NCBI GenBank assembly: GCA_964492545.1
Contig: CAZBKO010000046.1
Span: forward strand, 1-16,415
Direction: 5' to 3'
Source: RGIG1934 sp964492545
Lineage (GTDB): Bacteria; Bacillota; Clostridia; Lachnospirales; Lachnospiraceae
DNA: 16,415 bases
The stretch's first letter is position 1. Each line of letters starts with the position of its first letter. The notes below the pieces were generated by a model, which was not told the DNA's origin, did no database searches, and saw nothing but the letters and a program-made list of their open reading frames with translations. Below are positions 7,838 through 15,236 of the stretch, in pieces. The position numbers were made by a program, and so were the translations under genes.

Positions 7838-9454
7838 CTATACAAGTTTCTTAATTCTTAGCAAATACTCCTTGCTGATTTTCATTGTGTCATACCCAAA
7901 TGTCTCATTGAGATATGCTATAAATCCATCTATTTCATCTCTGATATATCCAAGATTCAATGAGCTGAATTTTCTTAAAATCTTCTGTGCCAGCATAAAA
8001 TCAATGCCATCTATCTCTGTTCCACCACATGCCACATAGCATGGAATGAAATCATTGATCTGCTTGAGTATTCTGTTACCAAATGTAAGTCTGAAATGTT
8101 TGATTATATATGAGTCAACCTCTTCTATCTTAGCTCTGTTCTCTTCCGATAAAGGATACATTTTCTTAGCTTCCTCAAACATATCATTAATATGTGAATA
8201 TCTAATATGAACAGGTTCTGTTACCGGTGCATCAAATCTGGCAGCTTTTGAATCAAGGTCAATTGGAATTGCACGGTCATACACCTTATCTGCTACTGCA
8301 AAGGTTGAATCATCATTGTTGATTGTACCTATATACCATACATTTGGCGCTATAAATACTTTACCTTCCTTCAGCTTGTCCGGATCATTTTCCCACACTG
8401 ATGACACAATACTAATATTTCTCTCATCAATACGAGGCATTTCAAGTACCGACAGCATCTCGGCAAAATAATACTCGACCCTTGCAATATTCATCTCATC
8501 AAGTACGATGAATCTAGGATCCTCATAGTAATCAGCTTCATATATTGTCTTAAGAAATTCTGTCTCGTTGAACTTTTTGGTAAATTCATTGAAATATCCA
8601 AACAGCTCTGTTCTGTCACGCCATGCAGGCTGTACAGGACAAATAATTGAAGGCTTCTGTATAAACTGACCAAAGGCATATGGAAGCGAAGTCTTACCTG
8701 TACCTGATATACCCTGAAGTATAATCATCTTAGTGGCACCAAGTGCCGCAAAGAAGAACTTTATAAGATCGAGCTCGTAATACAGTCCAAGCTTTGAAGC
8801 TGCAAAGTTTCTGAAATCCTTACATAAATCTTCAAGTGTGATATCATCATTGTATTTTGGAGCAACATAAGCGCCAGATGTATAGAACTTATCAACTGCT
8901 GCCAGTCTGTTAAATCTTCTGTCGGCATCATCTTCAAGAGTTGGCATTACATTTACATTAATAACCTTATCCTCCACCTCCGGCTTAGCTTCAGCTGTTG
9001 CTGCAGTCTCTACTGGCTTCACAGCCTCCGTCTCCTTCTCAGGTACTTCACCTACTATGTTATCATTTACCTTTAACCCAAGATTAGAAACCTGCATTGC
9101 AAGAATCTTATCTCGCTCGTAACACAGCTTCATCATTTCATGATTAAGTCTTGTTATCTCGTCCTTTAGCTGCTCATTTTCTTTAACCGGTCTCTTAAAT
9201 GTGAGAAATCTTTTCACTGCCCTGAATATCAGCCATGCCATCAGCACCAGTATAATGAATATCAGCACAAACGAAATTGCTGCAAGAACCCATCCCCATG
9301 CTCCAAAATCACTCTTATATGTCTTTAGAAGATTGGAGTAATAGGAAACGTTAAACAGTCCTGCCAGCTCCTTAAAAAAACTTATCACACTGCCGAAAAT
9401 ATGCCTGAATATATATACAATTAAGTCATAGAAAAAATTAAAAAATGCATTCAT
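7838..9454 (-). CDS. Membrane-anchored McrB-like AAA+ ATPase
   Basis: 538 residues. A hydrophobic, aromatic N-terminus (1-35) is followed by a strong membrane segment (about 53-78), a coiled coil (about 90-120), an acidic/alanine linker (about 125-175), then an AAA_5/McrB-type domain. Walker A is GISGTGKTS (248-256), Walker B is FIVLDEMN with D319-E320, and the sensor/arginine-finger region is GTINNDDST...DKVYDRA. PVQPAWRDRTELFGYFN and ARVEYYFAEMLSVLE match McrB-like NTPases. In McrBC the NTPase works with McrC; here the next gene, 24 bases downstream, is a DUF2357 protein, so the pair is kept. The membrane anchor and the SipW/TasA neighbours point away from free cytosolic restriction. The gene is intact, begins 21 bases after the related subunit tail, and has AGGAAAGG upstream of its start. 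Confidence 0.85.
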   Translation of the reverse strand: MNAFFNFFYDLIVYIFRHIFGSVISFFKELAGLFNVSYYSNLLKTYKSDFGAWGWVLAAISFVLIFIILVLMAWLIFRAVKRFLTFKRPVKENEQLKDEITRLNHEMMKLCYERDKILAMQVSNLGLKVNDNIVGEVPEKETEAVKPVETAATAEAKPEVEDKVINVNVMPTLEDDADRRFNRLAAVDKFYTSGAYVAPKYNDDITLEDLCKDFRNFAASKLGLYYELDLIKFFFAALGATKMIILQGISGTGKTSLPYAFGQFIQKPSIICPVQPAWRDRTELFGYFNEFTKKFNETEFLKTIYEADYYEDPRFIVLDEMNIARVEYYFAEMLSVLEMPRIDERNISIVSSVWENDPDKLKEGKVFIAPNVWYIGTINNDDSTFAVADKVYDRAIPIDLDSKAARFDAPVTEPVHIRYSHINDMFEEAKKMYPLSEENRAKIEEVDSYIIKHFRLTFGNRILKQINDFIPCYVACGGTEIDGIDFMLAQKILRKFSSLNLGYIRDEIDGFIAYLNETFGYDTMKISKEYLLRIKKLV

Positions 9455-9475
9455 GGTATTACCATACCTTTCCTG

Positions 9476-9634
9476 TTAATCCAGATCTGTAGAGATAAAT
9501 TTAATCTGTGTGCTTAATAAATCTCCTGCAATGTCATTGATACAGTCAGGGTCTGCTCCCTCAATCCAAATTGTCATTGTAACCTCAGTTGCTGTGTTCG
9601 TATTTATTGAGAAAAGCTTATCTGATACTGTATC
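9476..9634 (-). pseudogene. Detached C-terminal module of the TasA-like gene after an in-frame TAA
   Basis: Directly after the TAA at 9635-9637 the same frame stays open for 52 codons to a TAA at 9476-9478. It encodes TEVTMTIWIEGADPDCINDI and a terminal strand. This matches the end of the upstream paralog (TVVIWLEGEDPECVDSI), so it is the natural C-terminus of the preceding gene. There is no start codon with a ribosome site near its beginning, so it is not a separate gene. It would be made only by readthrough. Confidence 0.8.
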
Positions 9635-10327
9635 TTAATATCCTGTAGAACCGTTGTTCTTGAACTTATAGTTACTGTCCTCTTTGATTGTATTAAGAGA
9701 ATCCCATCCTGTCATGGATGTCTGTGCTTCTCTTCCTGTCACGGTCAAATCTGCATTTGGCTCCAATACTGCCGTCTCAGATGTAGTTGCAAATGAAATT
9801 CTTATGGATGCTGCTGCACTGTCTGATGAACCGGTATTTTTTATTATTGTTCCATCAGTTGAAGTAGTTCCAGTAATACCTGCGCCTGCAAGCTTGATAT
9901 CAATTGACTTATCCTCACTTGTGCTTGCTTTGAGGAAAAATTTAGTCTGAACAATATATCCGCCTTCAGTCTCTGACTTGTTTGTAATAGCTGTAAGCTC
10001 AGCTGGTGTTAATGCTGTGCTCTCTATTGATGTTACTTTTCCATTGCTTGAATATACCGGCTTGTAAAAGGTCTTTCCATTGACAGTTGTAAGTGGCTTT
10101 AAGCATGAATTTGCAGCAACTGCCTCTGTTAAATCAACTGAATCTGAAAATGTTCCTGTTGAAGTTTTACCAATCTCAAGCGTTCCGGTTGTTCCCGCTT
10201 TCAGCGACAATTCACTTACAGATGGAGAGTTTGTAAGTCTAAACCATGCATATGTTGTGGCTGACAGCATCATCACACATATAAGCATTGTCACTATCAT
10301 TGTTTTTAGTTTCCTGTTCTTTTTCAT
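9635..10327 (-). CDS. TasA-like secreted subunit, ended early by nonsense codon
   Basis: Start ATG 10327 is chosen over ATG 10363 because AGAGGTG lies about six bases upstream and a signal peptide follows at once: basic MKKNRKLK, a hydrophobic core, then ATTYAWFRLTNSPSVSEL, a typical SipW-type processing region. The remaining residues are a beta-rich, T/S-rich extracellular domain with LKAGTTGTLEIG. The reading stops at TAA 9635-9637 after 230 residues; the expected length, judged from the downstream in-frame module, is about 283. Without the last strands the subunit may not fold. It follows the membrane-anchored paralog by 22 bases and precedes the McrB-like ATPase. Likely substrate of the SipW-type peptidase of this operon. 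Confidence 0.8.
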   Translation of the reverse strand: MKKNRKLKTMIVTMLICVMMLSATTYAWFRLTNSPSVSELSLKAGTTGTLEIGKTSTGTFSDSVDLTEAVAANSCLKPLTTVNGKTFYKPVYSSNGKVTSIESTALTPAELTAITNKSETEGGYIVQTKFFLKASTSEDKSIDIKLAGAGITGTTSTDGTIIKNTGSSDSAAASIRISFATTSETAVLEPNADLTVTGREAQTSMTGWDSLNTIKEDSNYKFKNNGSTGY

Positions 10328-10349
10328 AATTAACACCTCTGTACCTTTC

Positions 10350-10637
10350 TTATTCCTCATCATCTATTGTTTCAAATATCATTTTATATTCAATTTCGCC
10401 ACCCTTTATGCTGTCAACACATTCCGGGTCTTCACCTTCAAGCCATATGACAACCGTATACTTGTCTGATGCGTACGGTGAAATATTTTGCCTTACTCCT
10501 TCAACAACTGTATCTTTATCAACAAACGGTATAGTTCTAAGCTCCTTGAGCTCCGGAATACTAATAATACCCAGCCGTTCCTGCTCAGCCTCTGACAAAT
10601 ATCCTCTTTCATCGTTGCTAAGTGTTAACATATGCTG
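10350..10637 (-). pseudogene. Detached C-terminal part of the membrane-anchored surface protein after an in-frame TAA
   Basis: The frame continues in phase after the TAA at 10638-10640 with Q-H-M and 92 more residues to 10350. The only ATG near the front (10629-10631) has no ribosome site, so separate translation is unlikely. The end, TVVIWLEGEDPECVDSI and then a strand and acidic DDEE, is the same module found at the end of the next gene. It is read as the natural C-terminus of the gene at 10638-11261, cut off by a nonsense mutation. Confidence 0.75.
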
Positions 10638-11261
10638 TTAAAGTGATTTGTTATCATTTACAATTGGAAATTCATCATATGAATACTGCCTCTCCGGCGT
10701 ACCATCTTCCCTTCCCATAGCATATATAAGTGGCTTTCCATTTTGATATATCATTATCCACGCTGCGTTTTCTATTCCTTTAGTTGCATCGCCTATATCT
10801 ATGCTATACTGATATCCAACAGTCTTGGTTCCCTCATTTCTTATGTAAAATGTGTACGCTACATAATTTCTGCCATTGTGGGAGCCTTCTGTATCATCCA
10901 GATTCAAAGGAAGATCGTTGATACTTATATTATCAGCATTTTCCAAGGCTTCACTGAATAGCTTATACCTAAGATCCTTAAAGGTGTCATCCGTTGATAG
11001 CACAAATCCCTTGTCCGCCAATGCCGGTTCCACTGTAACAACAAATTTTCCGGTATTATAAAAGAATATGGAAATGATAAACAATATACCCAGCAGTGCA
11101 CAGCATAATGCAATAATCATCCTCGCAGAATTCTTTCTGAAAACGTTTCTTACACCAAGCCCCAGCTCCTTAAACCAATACTTAACACTCCACGGATGCT
11201 TGATTATATATTTAATTTTCTGCCATAAGGACCGCTTTCGTCCATCATAAAATAGTTTCAT
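10638..11261 (-). CDS. Membrane-anchored extracellular protein of the SipW locus, ended early
   Basis: 207 residues before the stop. A basic, aromatic cytoplasmic region (1-47) leads to one membrane segment (about 48-68, IIALCCALLGILFIISIFF) and an extracellular beta-type domain with NYVAYTFYIRNEGTKTVGYQYSIDI, reminiscent of camelysin/TasA strands. ATG 11261 directly abuts the stop of the preceding HD-GYP-like gene, with GGAG eight bases upstream. In-frame TAA at 10638-10640 removes the last 95 residues, which share a module with the TasA-like gene downstream. Because the anchor is N-terminal and long, it may be the base or scaffold that holds the fibre rather than a fibre subunit; this is inference. 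Confidence 0.75.
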   Translation of the reverse strand: MKLFYDGRKRSLWQKIKYIIKHPWSVKYWFKELGLGVRNVFRKNSARMIIALCCALLGILFIISIFFYNTGKFVVTVEPALADKGFVLSTDDTFKDLRYKLFSEALENADNISINDLPLNLDDTEGSHNGRNYVAYTFYIRNEGTKTVGYQYSIDIGDATKGIENAAWIMIYQNGKPLIYAMGREDGTPERQYSYDEFPIVNDNKSL

Positions 11262-11840
11262 CTACAGCACTCCAAATTCTATGTCCAGTTTATGTAAAAC
11301 AGCTTCACATCCCGCTAATATTTCAACAATATCAGGTTGCAGTACTGTTCCTGACTCTTCTTCCAATGCTTCAAGTATAACTCTATTTCCTTCACTTTCT
11401 TCGTAGCCCTGCTCCATAACAAATCTTTCATATTCCATTGCCACCCTGCATACTCTAGCTGAAAATGGGATTGCTTCACCTTTTAGTCCCTGAGGGAATC
11501 CACTTCCATCCCAATTTTCACTATGGTAAATATTAACAGTCTTGATAATTTCTATTATGTTTTTGGGGACCTCCGGATATATGATATTGTCCAAATCGGC
11601 TTCGCTGCATCCAAGCATTGAGTATGTAAATATATACTTCGTGAAATCGAAGTAATTGCCGGCTGTCTCTGTCAAAAACATTCTGTTTCTTCTTATGTAG
11701 GTAATGATAACATTGGCATATTCTCCAATTCTCTGCATCTTAAGCCGTTCCTCGCTGGAACACCTCGAATATATCTGCTCAATATTGAAATAATTATTCA
11801 GTTTTGCGGGACTTACCTCTTCTTTTTTATCTGTTATCAT
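11262..11840 (-). CDS. Degenerate HD-GYP-domain protein, first gene of the SipW/TasA operon
   Basis: 192 residues. The region at about 105-135 reads YHSENWDGSGFPQGLKGEAIP and then a following SARV, a clear match to the HHE-xx-DGxGYP block of HD-GYP phosphodiesterases. The HD of the HDIGK motif is replaced (TYSMLGCSEADL region, about 73-83), GYP is GFP, and the conserved D after the arginine helix is M135. The metal site is therefore mostly gone and catalysis is unlikely; binding of c-di-GMP or a partner is possible. The protein is short, has no sensor domain and no membrane segment. AGGTGG four bases before ATG 11840 is its ribosome site, and a near-consensus promoter lies just upstream. Its place as first gene suggests a controlling role. 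Confidence 0.75.
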   Translation of the reverse strand: MITDKKEEVSPAKLNNYFNIEQIYSRCSSEERLKMQRIGEYANVIITYIRRNRMFLTETAGNYFDFTKYIFTYSMLGCSEADLDNIIYPEVPKNIIEIIKTVNIYHSENWDGSGFPQGLKGEAIPFSARVCRVAMEYERFVMEQGYEESEGNRVILEALEEESGTVLQPDIVEILAGCEAVLHKLDIEFGVL

Positions 11841-11883
11841 ATAGCCACCTATTTCGACAAAAATTTACATTATCTCTAATTTT

Positions 11884-11912
11884 ATTATAGTACTAAAGTC
11901 ACAAGCCGTCAA
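11884..11912 (-). promoter_or_regulatory. Near-consensus sigma-A promoter of the SipW/TasA operon
   Basis: On the minus strand TTGACG (11912-11907), a 17-base spacer and a perfect TATAAT (11889-11884) lie between the stop of the ABC ATPase and the HD-GYP-like gene. The leader to ATG 11840 would be about 36 bases. The inverted repeat TAAAGT/ACTTTA (11894-11899, 11912-11917) overlaps the spacer and -35 and could be an operator. Confidence 0.8.
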
Positions 11913-11914
11913 CT

Positions 11915-12616
11915 TTACCACTCTATATTTTCAATGGACTGTGGTGTATCATTTACAACAATTTCCTTAACCTGTCCACTTTTGAATTTGATGACCTTAT
12001 CAGCCATTGGTGCTATTGCCGAATTATGAGTTATTATTACCACCGTCATATTTTCCTTGCGGCAGGTATCCCACAACAGCTTAAGTATCTGCTTTCCTGT
12101 GGAATAGTCCAGTGCCCCTGTCGGCTCATCACAGAGCAGCAGCTTTGGGTTCTTTGCTATGGCTCTTGCTATTGCCACTCTCTGCTGTTCTCCACCTGAG
12201 AGCTGTGATGGAAAATTATTCAATCTGTCTCCAAGCTCAACCTTTTCTAAGACCTGTGCAGGGTCAAGAGAATCTGTACAAATCTGAGTTGCAAGCTCTA
12301 CATTTTCCAGTGCAGTAAGATTTTGAACAAGATTATAAAACTGAAATACAAATCCTATATCCTCTCGTCTGTACTTTACGAGCTCTCTCTCACTCATTGC
12401 AGTTATTTCTTTTCCATCGACGCACACCTTTCCAGATGTTGCAAAATCCATTCCTCCAAGTATATTTAGTGCCGTGGTTTTTCCGGCTCCTGATGCTCCA
12501 AGTATTACAACCAGCTCACCCTTCTCCACTGAAAAGCTCGCGCCACTTAAGGCATTAATCGTAACCTCACCCATCTTATATTCTTTCTTAATATCTTCAA
12601 ATTCTATAAATGACAT
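11915..12616 (-). CDS. ABC transporter ATP-binding protein (LolD/MacB type), no permease beside it
   Basis: 233 residues with all nucleotide-binding motifs: Walker A GASGAGKTT, Q-loop in FVFQFYNLV, signature LSGGEQQRVAIARA, Walker B LLLCDEPTGALD, and switch histidine in VIITHN. The sequence is of the LolD/MacB/FtsE group, which pairs with FtsX-like permeases. Such a permease normally sits next to it; here the next gene is the unrelated HD-GYP-like one, so the partner is elsewhere or was lost. AAGGTG six bases before ATG 12616 supports the start. It follows truA by 15 bases. The substrate cannot be told. Confidence 0.9.
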   Translation of the reverse strand: MSFIEFEDIKKEYKMGEVTINALSGASFSVEKGELVVILGASGAGKTTALNILGGMDFATSGKVCVDGKEITAMSERELVKYRREDIGFVFQFYNLVQNLTALENVELATQICTDSLDPAQVLEKVELGDRLNNFPSQLSGGEQQRVAIARAIAKNPKLLLCDEPTGALDYSTGKQILKLLWDTCRKENMTVVIITHNSAIAPMADKVIKFKSGQVKEIVVNDTPQSIENIEW

Positions 12617-12631
12617 ATTATCACCTTCACT

Positions 12632-13375
12632 TTACTTATCGTAGTTGACCTCTACCAGGAATAGACCAGTTGGTGGTGCTGTGATTCCTGCCTTACTTCT
12701 GTCCATTGACTCAAGCGCCTCTCTAACATTGCTGATGGTTTTCTTGCCAAGTCCTACCTCAATAAGAGTACCTGCTATTATTCTTACCATGTTATATAGG
12801 AAACCATTTCCGGTAACGTCAATGCTGATTTTACCGTTATCTTCAACAAGCTCAAGACTATATATGGTTCTAACCTTTGATTTTTTCTTGCCTGCTGTTG
12901 TGGAAAATGCAGTAAAATCATGTTCGCCAATCAACAGCGATGCTGCCTCTTTCATTTTGTTTATATCAAGCTGTTTCTCAACCCTTGTACAATATTTTCT
13001 TGTAAATGGGTCTGATACAGCACCATTATCAATTCTGTATGAATACTTCTTACCTGTAGCATTCAGTCTTGCATGAAATCTGTCATCAACCTTTGCCACA
13101 TCAACAATTCGTATATCCTTTGGCAAATGTTCATTAAGCTCATCTCTAAATGTTTCATTATCAACAAATTTGTCAATATGTGCGTTGGCAACCTGACCAA
13201 GAGCATGCACTCCTGCATCTGTTCTTCCAGAGCCCACAACCTCTATCTCCATCTCAAACATCTTACTTAATATTTCTTCCAGTTTTCCCTGAATAGTAGT
13301 GGTTGTATTTCCCTGTTTCTGCCATCCATTATATTTTCTTCCGTCGTACTGTATTGTAAATTTGTAATTAGCCAT
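12632..13375 (-). CDS. truA: tRNA pseudouridine(38-40) synthase
   Basis: 247 residues, the normal length of TruA. The catalytic aspartate is in GSGRTDAGVHALGQ (D53). The N-terminal TIQYDGRKYNGWQKQ and C-terminal NGFLYNMVRIIAGTLIEVG are family signatures. It converts U38, U39 and U40 of the tRNA anticodon arm to pseudouridine. ATG 13375 overlaps the end of the glycosyltransferase gene by 8 bases and has no strong ribosome site, so it is probably translated by coupling. No lesions. Confidence 0.97.
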   Translation of the reverse strand: MANYKFTIQYDGRKYNGWQKQGNTTTTIQGKLEEILSKMFEMEIEVVGSGRTDAGVHALGQVANAHIDKFVDNETFRDELNEHLPKDIRIVDVAKVDDRFHARLNATGKKYSYRIDNGAVSDPFTRKYCTRVEKQLDINKMKEAASLLIGEHDFTAFSTTAGKKKSKVRTIYSLELVEDNGKISIDVTGNGFLYNMVRIIAGTLIEVGLGKKTISNVREALESMDRSKAGITAPPTGLFLVEVNYDK

Positions 13376-14534
13376 TATTTGTGCCTATTATCCTTTCAAG
13401 TGTATGAGCTCTATGAGCCCATGTATTATTAGTGCTTACTTCATATCCTGCTTCTCTAATATCTTCAAGCTTCTTTTCATTTTCCATCAACAAAGAAACT
13501 GCATCTGCCGCACTGTCCAAATTATCCAGTGAATACAATTCTATATTCTTGTGATTTGTAAATATCTCATTAATATATGCACTTCCATCACTCACACTCA
13601 CTGCTCCATTCAGGAACGAATTAAATATTCTATCGTGTATGCCATTTTTAAACCAAGGCATAACATTCATAGAAATCTTTGCCTGTGACTGCACCTGAAG
13701 ACACTCAAATGAGTTCATCATTTTGCCAGACCATGTTACATTGCTCTTATGAACAATATCTGTTTTGTCCCAGCCTGCTCCAACGATATGAAGTCTGTAT
13801 CCTGTGCCCGCTATCCTTTCCATTACTCTGCATCTATAATAAAACCTTACGTACATATCAATGAACATCATTTTATTTATGCAGTTATTGATATCATCAT
13901 CACTGATATTTCCCAGTTCTTCTCTTATGTGCTGCTCCATGGTTTGTGCCATTTCCAATTCAGGATTAGCAATTAAGTCATCAATAATTCTCATATAAAA
14001 TTTCCTGTATTCTTCACCGTTTGTTACCATAAATCTATCAAACACTGATGGTGGTGAATAATTACCTGTAAATACTATATCGTAATTTTTTGAGTAATTA
14101 CTTAATATACTACCACTTATTTTTGTTCCTGCCAACGGCAGAAAGCATATATTGACGATTTCCGGGTAAAATCTTCTCATATATTTCAGGTGGTCTTTGT
14201 CAACAACACACTGAATATATTTAGGGTATGAATTGCATACCTGCATCAGATTATCATAGTAATACATTGGATGGTCAACAATAATATTGACAAATAAAAG
14301 ACCTGATAAATCCATTGGAATCTCATCGTTCATACCTATAAAATTAAAGGTAATTACAATGGTGTCCTCATCAATAAATTTATCAAGTCTCATTAATTCA
14401 TTATAGGAATATTTCAGGTTAAATATTCTCGCATCATATCCCATTTTGACGAATTCGTCATATAATTGGGCAGAAAAATACGCTAAGGTTTCTACTTTTC
14501 CTTTAAATAGTAATATTTTCCTGCCCTTTTTCAT
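13368..14534 (-). CDS. CgeB-like glycosyltransferase
   Basis: 388 residues, two Rossmann-like halves. The C-terminal half (about 265-388) shows the pattern of CgeB/family-1 type glycosyltransferases: AKISMNVMPWFKNGIHDRIFN, then the NGAVSVSDGSAYINEIF stretch, then NTWAHRAHTLERII. The N-terminal half resembles the DUF3880-type segment of the same group. It is cytoplasmic and has no membrane segment. The acceptor is unknown; surface or flagellar glycans are common for the family. It overlaps the preceding gene by one base (TAATG) and truA by 8, so it is part of a coupled unit. Intact. Confidence 0.8.
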   Translation of the reverse strand: MKKGRKILLFKGKVETLAYFSAQLYDEFVKMGYDARIFNLKYSYNELMRLDKFIDEDTIVITFNFIGMNDEIPMDLSGLLFVNIIVDHPMYYYDNLMQVCNSYPKYIQCVVDKDHLKYMRRFYPEIVNICFLPLAGTKISGSILSNYSKNYDIVFTGNYSPPSVFDRFMVTNGEEYRKFYMRIIDDLIANPELEMAQTMEQHIREELGNISDDDINNCINKMMFIDMYVRFYYRCRVMERIAGTGYRLHIVGAGWDKTDIVHKSNVTWSGKMMNSFECLQVQSQAKISMNVMPWFKNGIHDRIFNSFLNGAVSVSDGSAYINEIFTNHKNIELYSLDNLDSAADAVSLLMENEKKLEDIREAGYEVSTNNTWAHRAHTLERIIGTNNG

Positions 14535-15228
14535 TAGTCCAACACCTCAATGTTCTTAATTATTCCTGATGTTTCGTAGTACTCTATTTCCGCGGTTTTT
14601 CCTACCAGATAATTATACTCTCTTCTATCATTTTCCCCCACCAAAAATCCGTAGTAATCCTTACCAAGTTTCTCCTGGTCACTCGACAAAGCACCCGTGA
14701 TCACCTTATAACCTTCTAATTGAATGCCATTAAAATGATGAGCATATTTTCCAACATAACTCTTACTCGTAAATGCACTAAATTCACATTCATTAAGAAC
14801 TACCGTTTTTGTTTCTCCATTTGCCATTTCTAATACACCCTTAACATTAGGAAGTGACTCAAAAATCATAAGCCAAAGAATCAGAACTCCAATAATACAG
14901 CTCATTCTAATACCCTTTTTGGACAGAAATCTTCTTTTTACAATCGCTACAACTGTGAATGCAAGTATTACTAATTCAGATGCCGCTATAACACCATTAT
15001 ATATTAAATAATTTCTTATTCCTCTGCTACCGATAATATGTGTTCGGTTTTCAAATATAACCACAGCAAATGCTATCAAGAACACTAAGCATATCTCAAT
15101 TATGGCCGGTGCACCAATTCCTGATGTTCATCCTCATACTTTGGCTCTTCATTTGGAATATCATTTGGATGAAAATTCTTAATTAAATCAAAGCCTTCTT
15201 CGTCTTTATTTTCTATTTCATTACTCAT
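14534..15228 (-). pseudogene. Membrane protein paralog of the upstream gene, frameshifted
   Basis: ATG 15228 opens 42 residues (MSNEIENKDEEGF, NFHPNDIP, ending HQELVHRP) and stops at 15100. The rest continues in another frame from about 15118 through APAIIEICLVFLIAFAVVIF to the stop at 14534. Joined by loss or gain near 15110-15125, the product would have an acidic cytoplasmic head, three to four membrane segments and an outer domain ending EYNYLVGKTAEIEYYETSGIIKNIEVLD. The neighbour at 15237-15908 has the same plan and matching phrases (EMANGETKTVVL versus QMTNGKTETIEL; EIEYY versus VIEYY). I do not recognise the family. Function unknown; as written the gene is broken. Confidence 0.75.
15153..15214 (-). 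repeat. Near-identical 62-base repeat, copy in the frameshifted paralog
   Basis: 62 bases match 15833-15894 with one difference. The repeat codes for the acidic cytoplasmic head (KDEEGFDLIKNFHPNDIP) of the paired membrane proteins, while the rest of the two genes differs widely. Confidence 0.9.
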
Positions 15229-15236
15229 ATTAATTC

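Noticed and set aside
6300..9454. Ordinary type IV (McrBC) restriction system
   Set aside because: The ATPase is membrane-anchored, no nuclease motif is visible in the McrC-like partner, and the genes are embedded between secreted subunits and their signal peptidase.
9455..9468. Small hairpin GGTAT/ATACC just before the start of the McrB-like gene
   Set aside because: Only five pairs with a four-base loop; could shorten the distance from ribosome site to start but is easily chance.
9635..10640. TAA reassigned as a sense codon
   Set aside because: Other genes in the window end with TAA normally and no such code is known in Clostridia; two nonsense mutations are simpler.
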